A stretch of DNA of 30,961 nucleotides, from contig JBGQDM010000033.1 of assembly GCA_041495845.1 (NCBI GenBank), forward strand, positions 1 through 30,961. Direction: 5' to 3'. Both the position numbers and the translations under genes were made by a program. This document shows, piece by piece, positions 15,506 to 22,427 of the stretch. The DNA is from JBGQDM01 sp041495845 (lineage in GTDB: Bacteria > Acidobacteriota > Terriglobia > Terriglobales > Acidobacteriaceae). The notes beneath the pieces were generated by a model. That model searched no databases, was not told the DNA's origin, and worked only from the letters and a program-made list of their open reading frames with translations. Position 1 is the stretch's first letter; each line of letters starts with the position of its first letter.

Positions 15506-16045
15506 ATGCTGAACACGATCACCGGCGCCGCGGCTGCCTCTACTACCAGTGAAGACGCCATTAGCTTGCTCTTGGGCTGTCATCAGCGCATCCGCCACTT
15601 CACCGGCGTGGCCCAGCGCCTGGCGGAAAGCCCCGAAGCCCCGCCGGATGACCGTACCGCGGCGGCAATTGCCGTCTTGCGTTACTTCACGGTGGCGCTG
15701 CCGTTACACGAGGCCGACGAGAATGAATCCGTCTTCCCGCGATTGCGGGCAGCATTACCAGCAGGCCCTCTGCTCGAAGCGAATTCCGCCATGGTCGAGC
15801 AGCATCGCGCCCTCAATGCCGCGCTGGCGCAACTCATTCCGCTCTGGCGGCGCATCGAGCATGATCCCGCAGCGCAGCCGACCCTGACGGCGGCGCTGAT
15901 CGAAAATACACAACAGATGAAGGGCCTGTGGGATGTGCACCTGCGGCTGGAAGAAGAGACTGTGTTTCCAGCCATGCAACAGTTTCTCGACGCGCGGGGG
16001 CTCGAGGAGATTCGCGGCGAAATGCGCACACGCCGCCAGAACTAG
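15506..16045 (+). CDS. Hemerythrin HHE-domain protein
   Basis: 179 residues, a four-helix bundle that binds a di-iron site. Ligands expected for the HHE fold are visible: His26 (LLGCHQRI), His68 and Glu72 (PLHEADENES), His100 (EQHRAL), His145 and Glu149 (VHLRLEEETVFP). The role in such cytoplasmic proteins is oxygen, NO or iron handling, sometimes repair of iron-sulphur centres; the exact one cannot be told. No partner gene is adjacent. The stop codon TAG lies within the CTAG that borders an insertion-sequence end, so the element inserted at or very near the last codon. Confidence 0.85.
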   Translation: MLNTITGAAAASTTSEDAISLLLGCHQRIRHFTGVAQRLAESPEAPPDDRTAAAIAVLRYFTVALPLHEADENESVFPRLRAALPAGPLLEANSAMVEQHRALNAALAQLIPLWRRIEHDPAAQPTLTAALIENTQQMKGLWDVHLRLEEETVFPAMQQFLDARGLEEIRGEMRTRRQN

Positions 16046-16058
16046 GCTGTATCGACAT
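16041..16058 (+). repeat. Left copy of 18-bp direct repeat (IS end)
   Basis: ACTAGGCTGTATCGACAT; matches 17462-17479 with one mismatch. Both copies are CTAG followed by GCyGTATCGACAT in the same orientation. Confidence 0.7.
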
Positions 16059-16140
16059 ATACACTTTGCGGCGAGTTGGGCTAGCTGTTGAATTTGGGTC
16101 GAACGTTGTGGCATCCCATCTTAGGATCGGCCGATGGGGC
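16046..16140 (-). mobile_element. Remnant of an IS5-type transposase 3' end (left)
   Basis: On the minus strand, one frame reads QLAQLAAKCICRYSLV up to the repeat, and another reads ILRWDATTFD just before it. Together they resemble the degenerate C-terminus of IS5-family transposases (TRYDKxxxxFxxxxQLAxIxIW) broken by a frameshift. The outer border is the 18-bp repeat at 16041. Identification is by pattern only; the inner boundary is unclear. The rest of the gap to 16242 shows nothing recognisable. Confidence 0.4.
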
Positions 16141-16242
16141 GTCCGCTCTCCGGAGGGCTGTGCGACTGTCATGCGCGACCCGGTCATTCCGGCCCTCTGC
16201 TCCACGGACGATAGTCATCTTCTCGATCAGCTCCTCGTGGAA

Positions 16243-17427
16243 CTATTTGCGCTTTCCACCTTTTCCATCGGCCAGTGCCGTGAGGATCTTGTATGCGGCG
16301 GTCACTCTTTCATCGATAGGGTAATTCTTGTTGGCCAGGATGACGATCCCCAGCCGCTTCTCCGGGACAAATGCTACATACGCCCCGAAGCCGTTGGTCG
16401 AGCCGGTTTTGTTGATCCAAACGTCTTCGTGCGGACCCTCTGGCGGGTTTATTTCAGTAACCGGCGTCGCATTGAAGATCATTGCCGACGAGTTCCCTTC
16501 CAGTAGCGTCTTCAACGCAACCGGATACTGATATTGTTCCCATATCAGGTCCTGAGTCATCGGCCCCGCCTTGAAGTAGCCAGTGTGTGTTTCTGTGATC
16601 GCGCGCTGGAACTTCTTGTCCAATCGAATCGAATTCATGTTGGCTTCCACAAAGCGGACCATGTCGGGGGCCGTTGCCTTGATGCCGTAGGCTTCAGAGG
16701 ACAGCACCCCGGTTGCCATTCGGATCGGAGCATCTTCCTTCGTGTAGCCCTGCGCGTAATCAACCATTTTGGCTTTGGGAACGTTGATGTAGCTACTCTT
16801 CATGCCGAGCACAGAAAACAGGCGCTGTTCCATCAGCGGGGCAAAATCCTGCCCCATGCTCTTCGCAGTTATCAAGCCGAGCGTTCCGATGCCGGGATTG
16901 GCATAAGTTCGATATGTTCCCGGCTCATAGGTGGGCCGCCAGCCCTTGAAATACCGCATCAACTCATCGTTGTTTCCGATGTTGTCCGGCACCTGCAAGG
17001 GAAGCCCCCCAGGCGTATGCGTACCTAGATTGAGCAGACTGACGTTGCCGAACTTACTATCTCGCAGGGCCGGCAGGTACTTGCTCGTCTTGTCTGACAA
17101 GCAAAGATAGCCGCTAACTTGTGCATAGGACGCCAGGGTCGCAGTGAATGTCTTGGTTACCGATCCGATTTCGAACAATGTGTCACGCGTCACAGGCTGG
17201 CGAGTTTCAGTTGATGCCACGCCATAGCTGAACACGTATGGCTTACCCGCGACAGTGATGCCGACTGCCACGCCGGGAATACTGTATTTCGCCATCACTG
17301 GCCGTATGGCCAGGTCCACCGCACTTTTGATCCTATGTTGCAGGTCATCGGCCGCGTGACCGACGGCTGTGGTTGCGCATATGCCAAAGAGGACTGCCGC
17401 CGCGAGGCTCTTGGCTCTGGTTTTCAT
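16243..17427 (-). CDS. ampC: Class C beta-lactamase (AmpC family)
   Basis: 394 residues from the ATG at 17427; a TTG six codons upstream is also in frame. The signal peptide is residues 1-25 (LAAAVLFGICATTAVGHAA), so the enzyme is periplasmic. Catalytic motifs: SVTK (Ser89-Lys92), YAN (Tyr175-Asn177) and KTG (Lys340-Gly342). Subtracting 25 signal residues gives Ser64, Tyr150 and Lys315, the exact class C numbering, which argues for a true AmpC beta-lactamase rather than a general serine esterase or peptidase of the same fold. It hydrolyses beta-lactams by an acyl-enzyme. No ampR regulator is adjacent. Base composition looks lower in GC than the neighbours, and IS ends flank it on both sides. 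Confidence 0.9.
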   Translation of the reverse strand: MKTRAKSLAAAVLFGICATTAVGHAADDLQHRIKSAVDLAIRPVMAKYSIPGVAVGITVAGKPYVFSYGVASTETRQPVTRDTLFEIGSVTKTFTATLASYAQVSGYLCLSDKTSKYLPALRDSKFGNVSLLNLGTHTPGGLPLQVPDNIGNNDELMRYFKGWRPTYEPGTYRTYANPGIGTLGLITAKSMGQDFAPLMEQRLFSVLGMKSSYINVPKAKMVDYAQGYTKEDAPIRMATGVLSSEAYGIKATAPDMVRFVEANMNSIRLDKKFQRAITETHTGYFKAGPMTQDLIWEQYQYPVALKTLLEGNSSAMIFNATPVTEINPPEGPHEDVWINKTGSTNGFGAYVAFVPEKRLGIVILANKNYPIDERVTAAYKILTALADGKGGKRK

Positions 17428-17461
17428 GTCTTCGGTTTTCTCCAACTTCTGTCAAATGTCG

Positions 17462-17479
17462 ACTAGGCCGTATCGACAT
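17462..17479 (+). repeat. Right copy of 18-bp direct repeat (IS end)
   Basis: ACTAGGCCGTATCGACAT, one mismatch to 16041-16058, same orientation. Confidence 0.7.
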
Positions 17480-17575
17480 CTAGTAAGGATAATCCAGGAG
17501 CAAGCCAGAGCGACCAGACCCTGGAAGCAGGTTTTGGACTTTTCGTAGCGGGTGGGCGTAGCAAAGACCGATCGC
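17464..17575 (-). mobile_element. Remnant of an IS5-type transposase 3' end (right)
   Basis: A minus-strand frame reads FATPTRYEKSKTCF then QGLVALACSWIILTRC and runs into the 18-bp repeat. The TRYEK, F, LA and I positions match the C-terminus of IS5-family transposases. Only ~110 bases remain; the upstream transposase part is missing and the RelE-type toxin gene follows at once. Identification is by pattern and needs a database search. Confidence 0.5.
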
Positions 17576-17842
17576 TTAGCGGTAGACCTCTTTTCGGTGC
17601 CCCACCCGCAAGATCAAGACCGTGATGATCTTGTCCTGGATTTCGCAGATCAAGCCGTAATCCCCCACGCGGTAACGCCAGAGGCCGCCTTTGTCGCCTC
17701 CCAGGGGCTTGCCCCATTGCCGTGGGTTTCCGGACGTCTGCAAACGGGCCCGCAGAAAACGAACCACAGACTCTTGCGCCACACGATCAAGCTTCTTGAT
17801 CTGCTTTTCAGCGGTCCGGCTGATCTCAACGATCCAAGCCAA
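17576..17842 (-). CDS. RelE/ParE-superfamily toxin
   Basis: 88 residues, a usual length for RelE. It starts TTG at 17842, overlapping the antitoxin gene by 17 bases, so it is translated by coupling. Sequence pattern: VEISRTAEKQIKKLDRV at the start, then GGLWRYRVGDYGLICEI and the terminal VLILRVGHRKEVYR. Arg58, Arg79, Arg83 and Tyr87 are in the places of the basic and aromatic residues RelE uses to cut mRNA in the ribosomal A site. It is predicted to be a ribosome-dependent mRNase, but some family members act on gyrase (ParE), which sequence alone does not exclude. An insertion-sequence remnant abuts the 3' end. Confidence 0.88.
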   Translation of the reverse strand: MAWIVEISRTAEKQIKKLDRVAQESVVRFLRARLQTSGNPRQWGKPLGGDKGGLWRYRVGDYGLICEIQDKIITVLILRVGHRKEVYR

Positions 17843-18038
17843 GCCGCCGCTCCAGTTCTTGCAGAGTGATTCTGGGCTCGCGCCGCTCCAGCACCGCGAT
17901 ACCCTTCAGGTAGTCCTCGCGGTCTTCGAGAAACTGGCGGATGGCCTCGCGCGCATAATAGCTCTTACTCCGCCCAGTCTCACGGGCGAGCGATTCGAGC
18001 TTGGCTTCGAGTTCTGCGTCGAGGCGTATTCCCAGCAT
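17826..18038 (-). CDS. Ribbon-helix-helix antitoxin
   Basis: 70 residues. The N-terminal ~45 residues are a ribbon-helix-helix DNA-binding domain (MLGIRLDAELEAKLESLA, then GRSKSYYAREAIRQFLEDRE); the C-terminal ~25 residues (RREPRITLQELERRLGL) should bind the RelE-like toxin. First gene of the pair; its stop codon lies inside the toxin gene. An 18-bp perfect palindrome sits 9 bases upstream of the start and is the likely autoregulatory operator. Family resemblance is to the RelB/CopG-like partners of RelE toxins. Confidence 0.87.
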   Translation of the reverse strand: MLGIRLDAELEAKLESLARETGRSKSYYAREAIRQFLEDREDYLKGIAVLERREPRITLQELERRLGLDR

Positions 18039-18047
18039 GCGCGTAGG

Positions 18048-18065
18048 TGTTAAACATGTTTAACA
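18048..18065. promoter_or_regulatory. Palindromic operator of the TA operon
   Basis: TGTTAAACATGTTTAACA is a perfect 18-bp palindrome 9 bases upstream of the antitoxin start codon. It is AT-rich in a GC-rich region, as expected for an RHH operator overlapping the promoter. Confidence 0.7.
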
Positions 18066-18111
18066 TACACCAAATCGCACCGTGCCGCAAGTTCCTGAAT
18101 CTAGCGCCCGT

Positions 18112-19542
18112 CTAAAACAAGTTCCACAAGAACTGGTTGTACACGTCGTGGTGGTACTGCACTTCCTGCGACTTCACAAACGTGCCCAACAGTCGCGGGC
18201 AGCGGTCAGCGGATGCTTGCTTCAGGTCGGCGTAGCGGGCTTTCACATCGTCGCCCAAAAGCTCGGTCGTCCACTTCGCCTTGCGGAAGTTGGCCAGGGC
18301 GTCATAGACGTTGTCCGGCAAATACCGCTCCGCCTGGCGCAGGTTCTTGATCTTCGCCGTCTCGCCGTGCAGGCCCGTCTTGAAAATCGAATACATTACC
18401 ATGTACGGGTTCGCATCCGGGCTCACCGAACGCACTTCCACCCGCATACTCTTCTCGTTCCCAATGGGAATGCGGATCATGGAGCCGCGATCCACCGGCG
18501 AGGCTTTGATCTGGTTCGGCGCTTCAAAGTGCGGATCCAGTCGCCGGTAGGCATTGACGCTCGCATTCAGCATCAGGCAAACATCATTCCCGTGAGTGAG
18601 AATGCGGTCCAGAAATTCCCAGCCCATCTTGCTCAACTTCTCCTCGCCCTTGGGGTCCCAAAACAGGTTCTTCCCGTTCTTGCTGATGGACACGTTGGTG
18701 TGCATCCCGCTGCCGTTCACTCCCACCACCGGCTTGGGCAGAAACGACGCGGTAAAGTTCATGTTCGTCGCCACCTGCCGGCAAATCAGTTTGTAGAGCT
18801 GAATCTGGTCTGCCGCCGCCACCACTTCACCGTAGCTGTAGTTGATCTCGAACTGCGAGGGCGCAACTTCGGGATGGTCTTTTTCATTCTGGAACCCCAT
18901 GGACCGCTGCACCTCGGCCGTCGTATCGATAAACGTGCGCAGCGGATCGCCGGGCAGCGAATGGTAGTAACCACCGGTATTGACGTATTCGAACTTGCCG
19001 GTTTCGTGGTAGCGGCGCTCGGCGTCGGAGCCCTGGAAAAGAAAACCCTCGATCTCGTTGGCCGCGTTCAGCGTGTAGCCATGCTTCTGGTGCAGCTCGT
19101 TGGCAAATACTTTCAGCACGCCGCGGATGTCCGCGGTGTAGGGTTCGCCGCCCTTGTCAATCACCTCGCCGAAGACCAGCACCTTGCCCGGCCCGAAAAC
19201 ATCGGCCGGCGCCCAGTAGAATGCACTCCAGTCAATTCCCAGCCGCAGGTCGCTCTCGCGTTGCGCGGTAAAGCCCCGAATGGACGAGCCGTCAAACGTC
19301 AGATTATCAAAGCTCCCCAGCAGGAACTTCTTGTCGTAATCCAGCATGTGCAGCCGCCCTTCCAGATCGCTGAAGAGCACGGTGACCGCCTTGATCCGCT
19401 TCTCGTCTCGCAGATACTTCAGGCGCTCTTCCTGGATCTTGTGTGCCGCCACGCGGTTCTTGCGCTGTTCTTTCGCCTGCAGGTTAAGTTCTTCCAGTTC
19501 GTCGTAGGAAAGCGCGAGAAAATTGCGGAGTTCAGGAAACAT
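18112..19542 (-). CDS. glnA: Glutamine synthetase, type I fold, divergent clade
   Basis: 476 residues; the ATG at 19542 has AAGGAG just upstream. ATP-dependent amidation of glutamate with ammonia, cytoplasmic. Motifs: FDGSSIRGF (83-91), NEIEG (162-166, metal ligands Glu163/165), HPE (223-225), GSGMHTNVSI (277-286, metal ligand His281), NAYRRL (330-335), Glu369 and Arg371 (MRVEVRSVSPDANPY). The usual MHxH reads MHTN. About 50 extra N-terminal residues precede the beta-grasp domain. The segment that carries the adenylylation tyrosine in GSI-beta is short (AERYLPDNVYDAL, 405-415), so regulation by GlnE is doubtful. No glnB, amtB or ntr gene is next to it; it is divergent from the aldolase gene 280 bases away. 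Confidence 0.92.
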   Translation of the reverse strand: MFPELRNFLALSYDELEELNLQAKEQRKNRVAAHKIQEERLKYLRDEKRIKAVTVLFSDLEGRLHMLDYDKKFLLGSFDNLTFDGSSIRGFTAQRESDLRLGIDWSAFYWAPADVFGPGKVLVFGEVIDKGGEPYTADIRGVLKVFANELHQKHGYTLNAANEIEGFLFQGSDAERRYHETGKFEYVNTGGYYHSLPGDPLRTFIDTTAEVQRSMGFQNEKDHPEVAPSQFEINYSYGEVVAAADQIQLYKLICRQVATNMNFTASFLPKPVVGVNGSGMHTNVSISKNGKNLFWDPKGEEKLSKMGWEFLDRILTHGNDVCLMLNASVNAYRRLDPHFEAPNQIKASPVDRGSMIRIPIGNEKSMRVEVRSVSPDANPYMVMYSIFKTGLHGETAKIKNLRQAERYLPDNVYDALANFRKAKWTTELLGDDVKARYADLKQASADRCPRLLGTFVKSQEVQYHHDVYNQFLWNLF

Positions 19543-19822
19543 GCATCTCCTTCGCCTGGGTCAGGCCCGGCAGCTTGCTTGAGTTGTGGCTGGGAAACAA
19601 GTAATAGCCTACCCTGCTCCGCGCCAACCCGCCAATAGAAACCTCTTATCGCGCAGATCAATCCGATTTATCGGTCGTGAGCACCGCGGACCGTTTTCCC
19701 ACCCGCCTTTTTCCCCTGCCCGGCGGTCATTTTCTGTTGAAAAATTCCACTCCCACCTCACAGTCCCGCGCTCCCATTCGGTTACACTAGAGGACTTTAC
19801 CCATTCCCAGGAGGATTCTGTC

Positions 19823-20668
19823 ATGCCCGAAGCCGCGCTCAATGGCGCTGAATTCAAGAAACAATTGCGAGCCGGTTCGCCCAAGATGGGCCTGTTCCTG
19901 AACGCGCACAGCCCGACCGTGGCCGAGCAGTTGGCCCACAGCGGCTACGATTGGCTGCTGGTCGATACCCAGCATGGGCCTATGGGCTTTGAGCGCCTTT
20001 CCGCTATGCTCGCCGGAATCGCCAACGGCGGCGCCAAGTCCATGGTGCGCGTCGGCGGTTACGATGATCGCCCCGGCATCCAGCAGGCGCTCGACATGGG
20101 TGCCGACGGCGTCCTCATCCCCTACATCAACACCGCCGAAGAGGCCCGCCAGGCCATCAGCTGCGCCAAGTACCCCACCGTCGGCACGCGTTCCGTCTAC
20201 TTCCCGCAACGCAGCATGAACCGCGACGGCCTGCTCGGCTACGCCGGCAACTGGAACAACAACGGCATCGTCGCGCTCCAGGTGGAAACTGCTTCCTGCA
20301 TCAAGAACATGGAAGAGATTGCCGCCGTACCCGGCGTGGACATCCTCTTCCTCGGCCAGAACGATCTCTGCATGTCCATGGGCCTCTACGAAAAATACGA
20401 GTTCCCCCACATGTACACCTCGCCGGAACTCAACGCCGCCACCCAGAAGCTGGTTGACCATGCCCGCAAGAACAAGCTCATCCTTGGCATCTTCCTCTTC
20501 GGCACCTCACGCGTGGCCGAGTTCCTGGAGAAGGGTTTCACCTTCATCAGCATCGGCAACGACTTGCATCACGTGCTGACCCAGGCGGGCGCGTATGTAA
20601 AGGACATGGAAGAAGCCGCCAAATCCAAAGGCAAGAGCTGGGCACGGCGGCCAACCGCGTTGTTCTAG
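19823..20668 (+). CDS. HpcH/HpaI-family aldolase
   Basis: 281 residues from the ATG at 19823, preceded by AGGAGGA (19809-19815); the open frame upstream to 19586 is not conserved-looking. Class II pyruvate-dependent aldolase with a TIM barrel: cleaves a 2-keto-3-deoxy sugar acid or 4-hydroxy-2-oxo acid into pyruvate and an aldehyde. Key residues: His51 (LVDTQHGP), Arg76 (SMVRVGG), Glu155 (LQVET) and Asp181 (FLGQNDL), the last two binding the metal. GTRSVYFP resembles the GxRG segment of the family. The substrate is unassigned because no catabolic cluster surrounds it. Length is slightly above the ~255 residues of HpaI. Confidence 0.88.
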   Translation: MPEAALNGAEFKKQLRAGSPKMGLFLNAHSPTVAEQLAHSGYDWLLVDTQHGPMGFERLSAMLAGIANGGAKSMVRVGGYDDRPGIQQALDMGADGVLIPYINTAEEARQAISCAKYPTVGTRSVYFPQRSMNRDGLLGYAGNWNNNGIVALQVETASCIKNMEEIAAVPGVDILFLGQNDLCMSMGLYEKYEFPHMYTSPELNAATQKLVDHARKNKLILGIFLFGTSRVAEFLEKGFTFISIGNDLHHVLTQAGAYVKDMEEAAKSKGKSWARRPTALF

Positions 20669-20732
20669 TCCCTTGCCCGCCGACCCAGAGACTTTTGTAG
20701 AATCGAAGCGATCACCCCAGGGACGGCCTCGC

Positions 20733-21368
20733 TTGCATCCACCGCTCAACGAAACTGAAGTCCGTGTTCTCGGCTCGCTGGTCGAGAAAGACATCACCAC
20801 ACCCGACTACTACCCGCTTTCCCTCAACGCGTTAGTCAACGCCTGCAACCAGAAAAATAACCGCGACCCGGTAATGACGCTGGACGAAAACACGGTGCGC
20901 GACGCGCTCGCCGCGCTGCAGGAAAAGCATCTCGCCGGCCCTGCCAGCGGCGCCGACAGCCGTGTCACCAAGTACGAGCACCGCCTGCAGGAGGTCTACA
21001 ACTTCACCCGCGGTGAAACCGCCGTGCTCTGCGTGCTCCTCCTGCGCGGACCGCAAACCCCAGGCGAACTGCGCGGCCGCACCGAACGCATGCACCACTT
21101 CGAAACCCTGGACGACGTAGTCGCCACCCTCGATCACCTGGCCCACCGCGACCCGCCCCTCGCCACCATCCTCCCGCGCCAGCCCGGCACCAAAGAATCC
21201 CGCTACGCCCACCTGTTCGCCGGAGACCATGTGCCAGCAGGCAATGTAGAAACTCCGACCCAACCCTCAGCCGCACCCGAACCCCGCGACAGTCGCCTCG
21301 ACCGCCTGGAACAAGAGCTCGCCGACCTGAAACGCGAGTTCCGCGAATTCCAGAAACGCTTCGAGTAA
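20733..21368 (+). CDS. yceH: YceH family protein (DUF480)
   Basis: 211 residues from TTG at 20733. This start aligns position for position with E. coli YceH (MKYQLTALEARVIG against LHPPLNETEVRVLG) and follows AGGGA at a spacing of 9; a more upstream in-frame TTG at 20673 would add 20 residues, and a TAGAAT box (20698-20703) lies inside that extension. Two winged-helix domains: GSLVEKDITTPDYYPLSLNA and NACNQKNNRDP in the first, RGPQTPGELRGRTERM and KESRYAHLF in the second. A C-terminal coiled coil (RLEQELADLKREFREFQKRF) closes the protein. Function is not established. A DNA-binding or oligomeric role is inferred from the fold only. Confidence 0.88.
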   Translation: MHPPLNETEVRVLGSLVEKDITTPDYYPLSLNALVNACNQKNNRDPVMTLDENTVRDALAALQEKHLAGPASGADSRVTKYEHRLQEVYNFTRGETAVLCVLLLRGPQTPGELRGRTERMHHFETLDDVVATLDHLAHRDPPLATILPRQPGTKESRYAHLFAGDHVPAGNVETPTQPSAAPEPRDSRLDRLEQELADLKREFREFQKRFE

Positions 21369-21497
21369 CGGATCATGACTTGCTGCTGTTTTTCTCTGCG
21401 TCCTCTGCGCCCGTTCTCCGCGTACTCTGCGTTCTAAGATTTTGCCTCTCGCGCGTTCACGATTTAATCCGTGAAAATCCGTGGCGTAGCCTTGGCT
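21369..21497. repeat. Interspersed low-complexity repeats between yceH and nuclease gene
   Basis: Two phrases that recur in many soil-bacterial genomes lie here: TTCTCTGCGTCCTCTGCG (from ~21393) followed by a second TCTGCG phrase, and TCCGTGAAAATCCGTGG (~21468-21484). No gene or terminator is seen. Recognition is from memory. Confidence 0.4.
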
Positions 21498-22019
21498 CTA
21501 CTCCCCCGTCAGCATCCCCCACGCTTCCCGATACTTCTCAAACTTCGACCTCTTTTTCCGGCTCCCGGGAAACAACTTCAGCGACCGCAGCCGCTGCACC
21601 ATTCCCACCGGAAACACATACCAAGCCTGCTCCGGGACGGCATACGCCACCAGCACATCAATCTCGTCCGGCCGGTACGCCCGCAGCGAGTGCCCATGCG
21701 TGTGGAAACTGTAGCCCCCGTCCTCCCCCGCCCGGTACGCCGACTTCACTTGCACCTTCCACAGCCGCCCGCCTGCCTGCACAATAAAGTCATACGGATG
21801 GCTATCTCCCCACGGCTTCGCCACTCCAAACCCCAGCCGCGCCGCCTTCGCCATGAACTCCGCTTCCGCAATCTCCCCGCGCTGTTTCCCCGTAAGCGCC
21901 CGCCCCCGCTTCCGCCCCCGCTTTTCTTCGGGATCCCCCGCCACCGCCCACAGATTCCCCAGGAACCCTGCCGCCACCTCCTCCGCCACCTGCCGCTCAT
22001 TCCCCTCGCCCATGCTCAT
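21498..22019 (-). CDS. PD-(D/E)XK nuclease-like protein
   Basis: 173 residues from the ATG at 22019 (GAGG upstream). A TTG further upstream (22055) lengthens it by 12 residues without support. Residues ~43-135 fit the PD-(D/E)XK nuclease fold as seen in the PDDEXK_5 family: Glu49/Glu52 (GEIAEAEFMAKAARLGF), Asp77 (DSHPYDFIV) and the Gln90-x-Lys92 pair (WKVQVKSAY). These form the active site for metal-dependent DNA cleavage. No methylase, specificity subunit or intron is nearby, so it is a lone candidate nuclease; its substrate is unknown. The basic, disordered first ~40 residues (EEKRGRKRGRALTG) could bind nucleic acid. Confidence 0.68.
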   Translation of the reverse strand: MSMGEGNERQVAEEVAAGFLGNLWAVAGDPEEKRGRKRGRALTGKQRGEIAEAEFMAKAARLGFGVAKPWGDSHPYDFIVQAGGRLWKVQVKSAYRAGEDGGYSFHTHGHSLRAYRPDEIDVLVAYAVPEQAWYVFPVGMVQRLRSLKLFPGSRKKRSKFEKYREAWGMLTGE

Positions 22020-22263
22020 CCTTTGTTCCTCTTTCCTTTTCACCCACCACAACAAAGCCCCCGCAGACCATCCGGTCCGAAGGGGCTTCTAAGTTCCCGT
22101 ATATTTTGACTTACACGATCTCTATCTTCGTATCATCTCCAACCCCGGGCCTTAGGTCAAGGGAAAACTCGCAGCAGTTCAATTCGGAAATTCGAAAATC
22201 CCACACTTCGAAAATAACTCCACTTCTGCAATCCGAAATCTGCAATCGGGCAATCGGCGGGGT

Positions 22264-22298
22264 GCCCCATTCAAGCCCTCTTTTGGCTTGAGTGGGGC
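22264..22298. repeat. Hairpin repeat, 14-bp stem
   Basis: GCCCCATTCAAGCC (22264-22277) pairs with GGCTTGAGTGGGGC (22285-22298), one wobble pair, loop of 7. Related in its GGGGTGCCCCA shoulder to the elements at 22385 and 29178. Confidence 0.6.
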
Positions 22299-22384
22299 AG
22301 TTCCACCACTGGACAAAGCCTCCCCGTTACTCGTTCACGGCGTGCAGCTCTGCCTTGGGTTTGACTTTCGCGAGCACCACCACA

Positions 22385-22427
22385 CTGGGGGTGCCACACA
22401 TCTCGTTTTTTGAGATGTGGGAGGCAA
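22385..22427 (+). repeat. Hairpin repeat with CTGGGGGTGCC / GGAGGCAAT shoulders (copy A)
   Basis: CTGGGGGTGCC, then the stem CACATCTC (22397-22404) / GAGATGTG (22412-22419), then GGAGGCAAT. Same shoulders as the copies at 29178-29223 and, inverted, 29287-29333, but with a different stem sequence. Confidence 0.65.

Noticed and set aside
18082..19638. Long plus-strand frame (518 codons) opposite glutamine synthetase
   Set aside because: It is the antisense shadow of glnA, which has all family motifs; the shadow protein has no recognisable pattern and arises from codon bias in GC-rich DNA.
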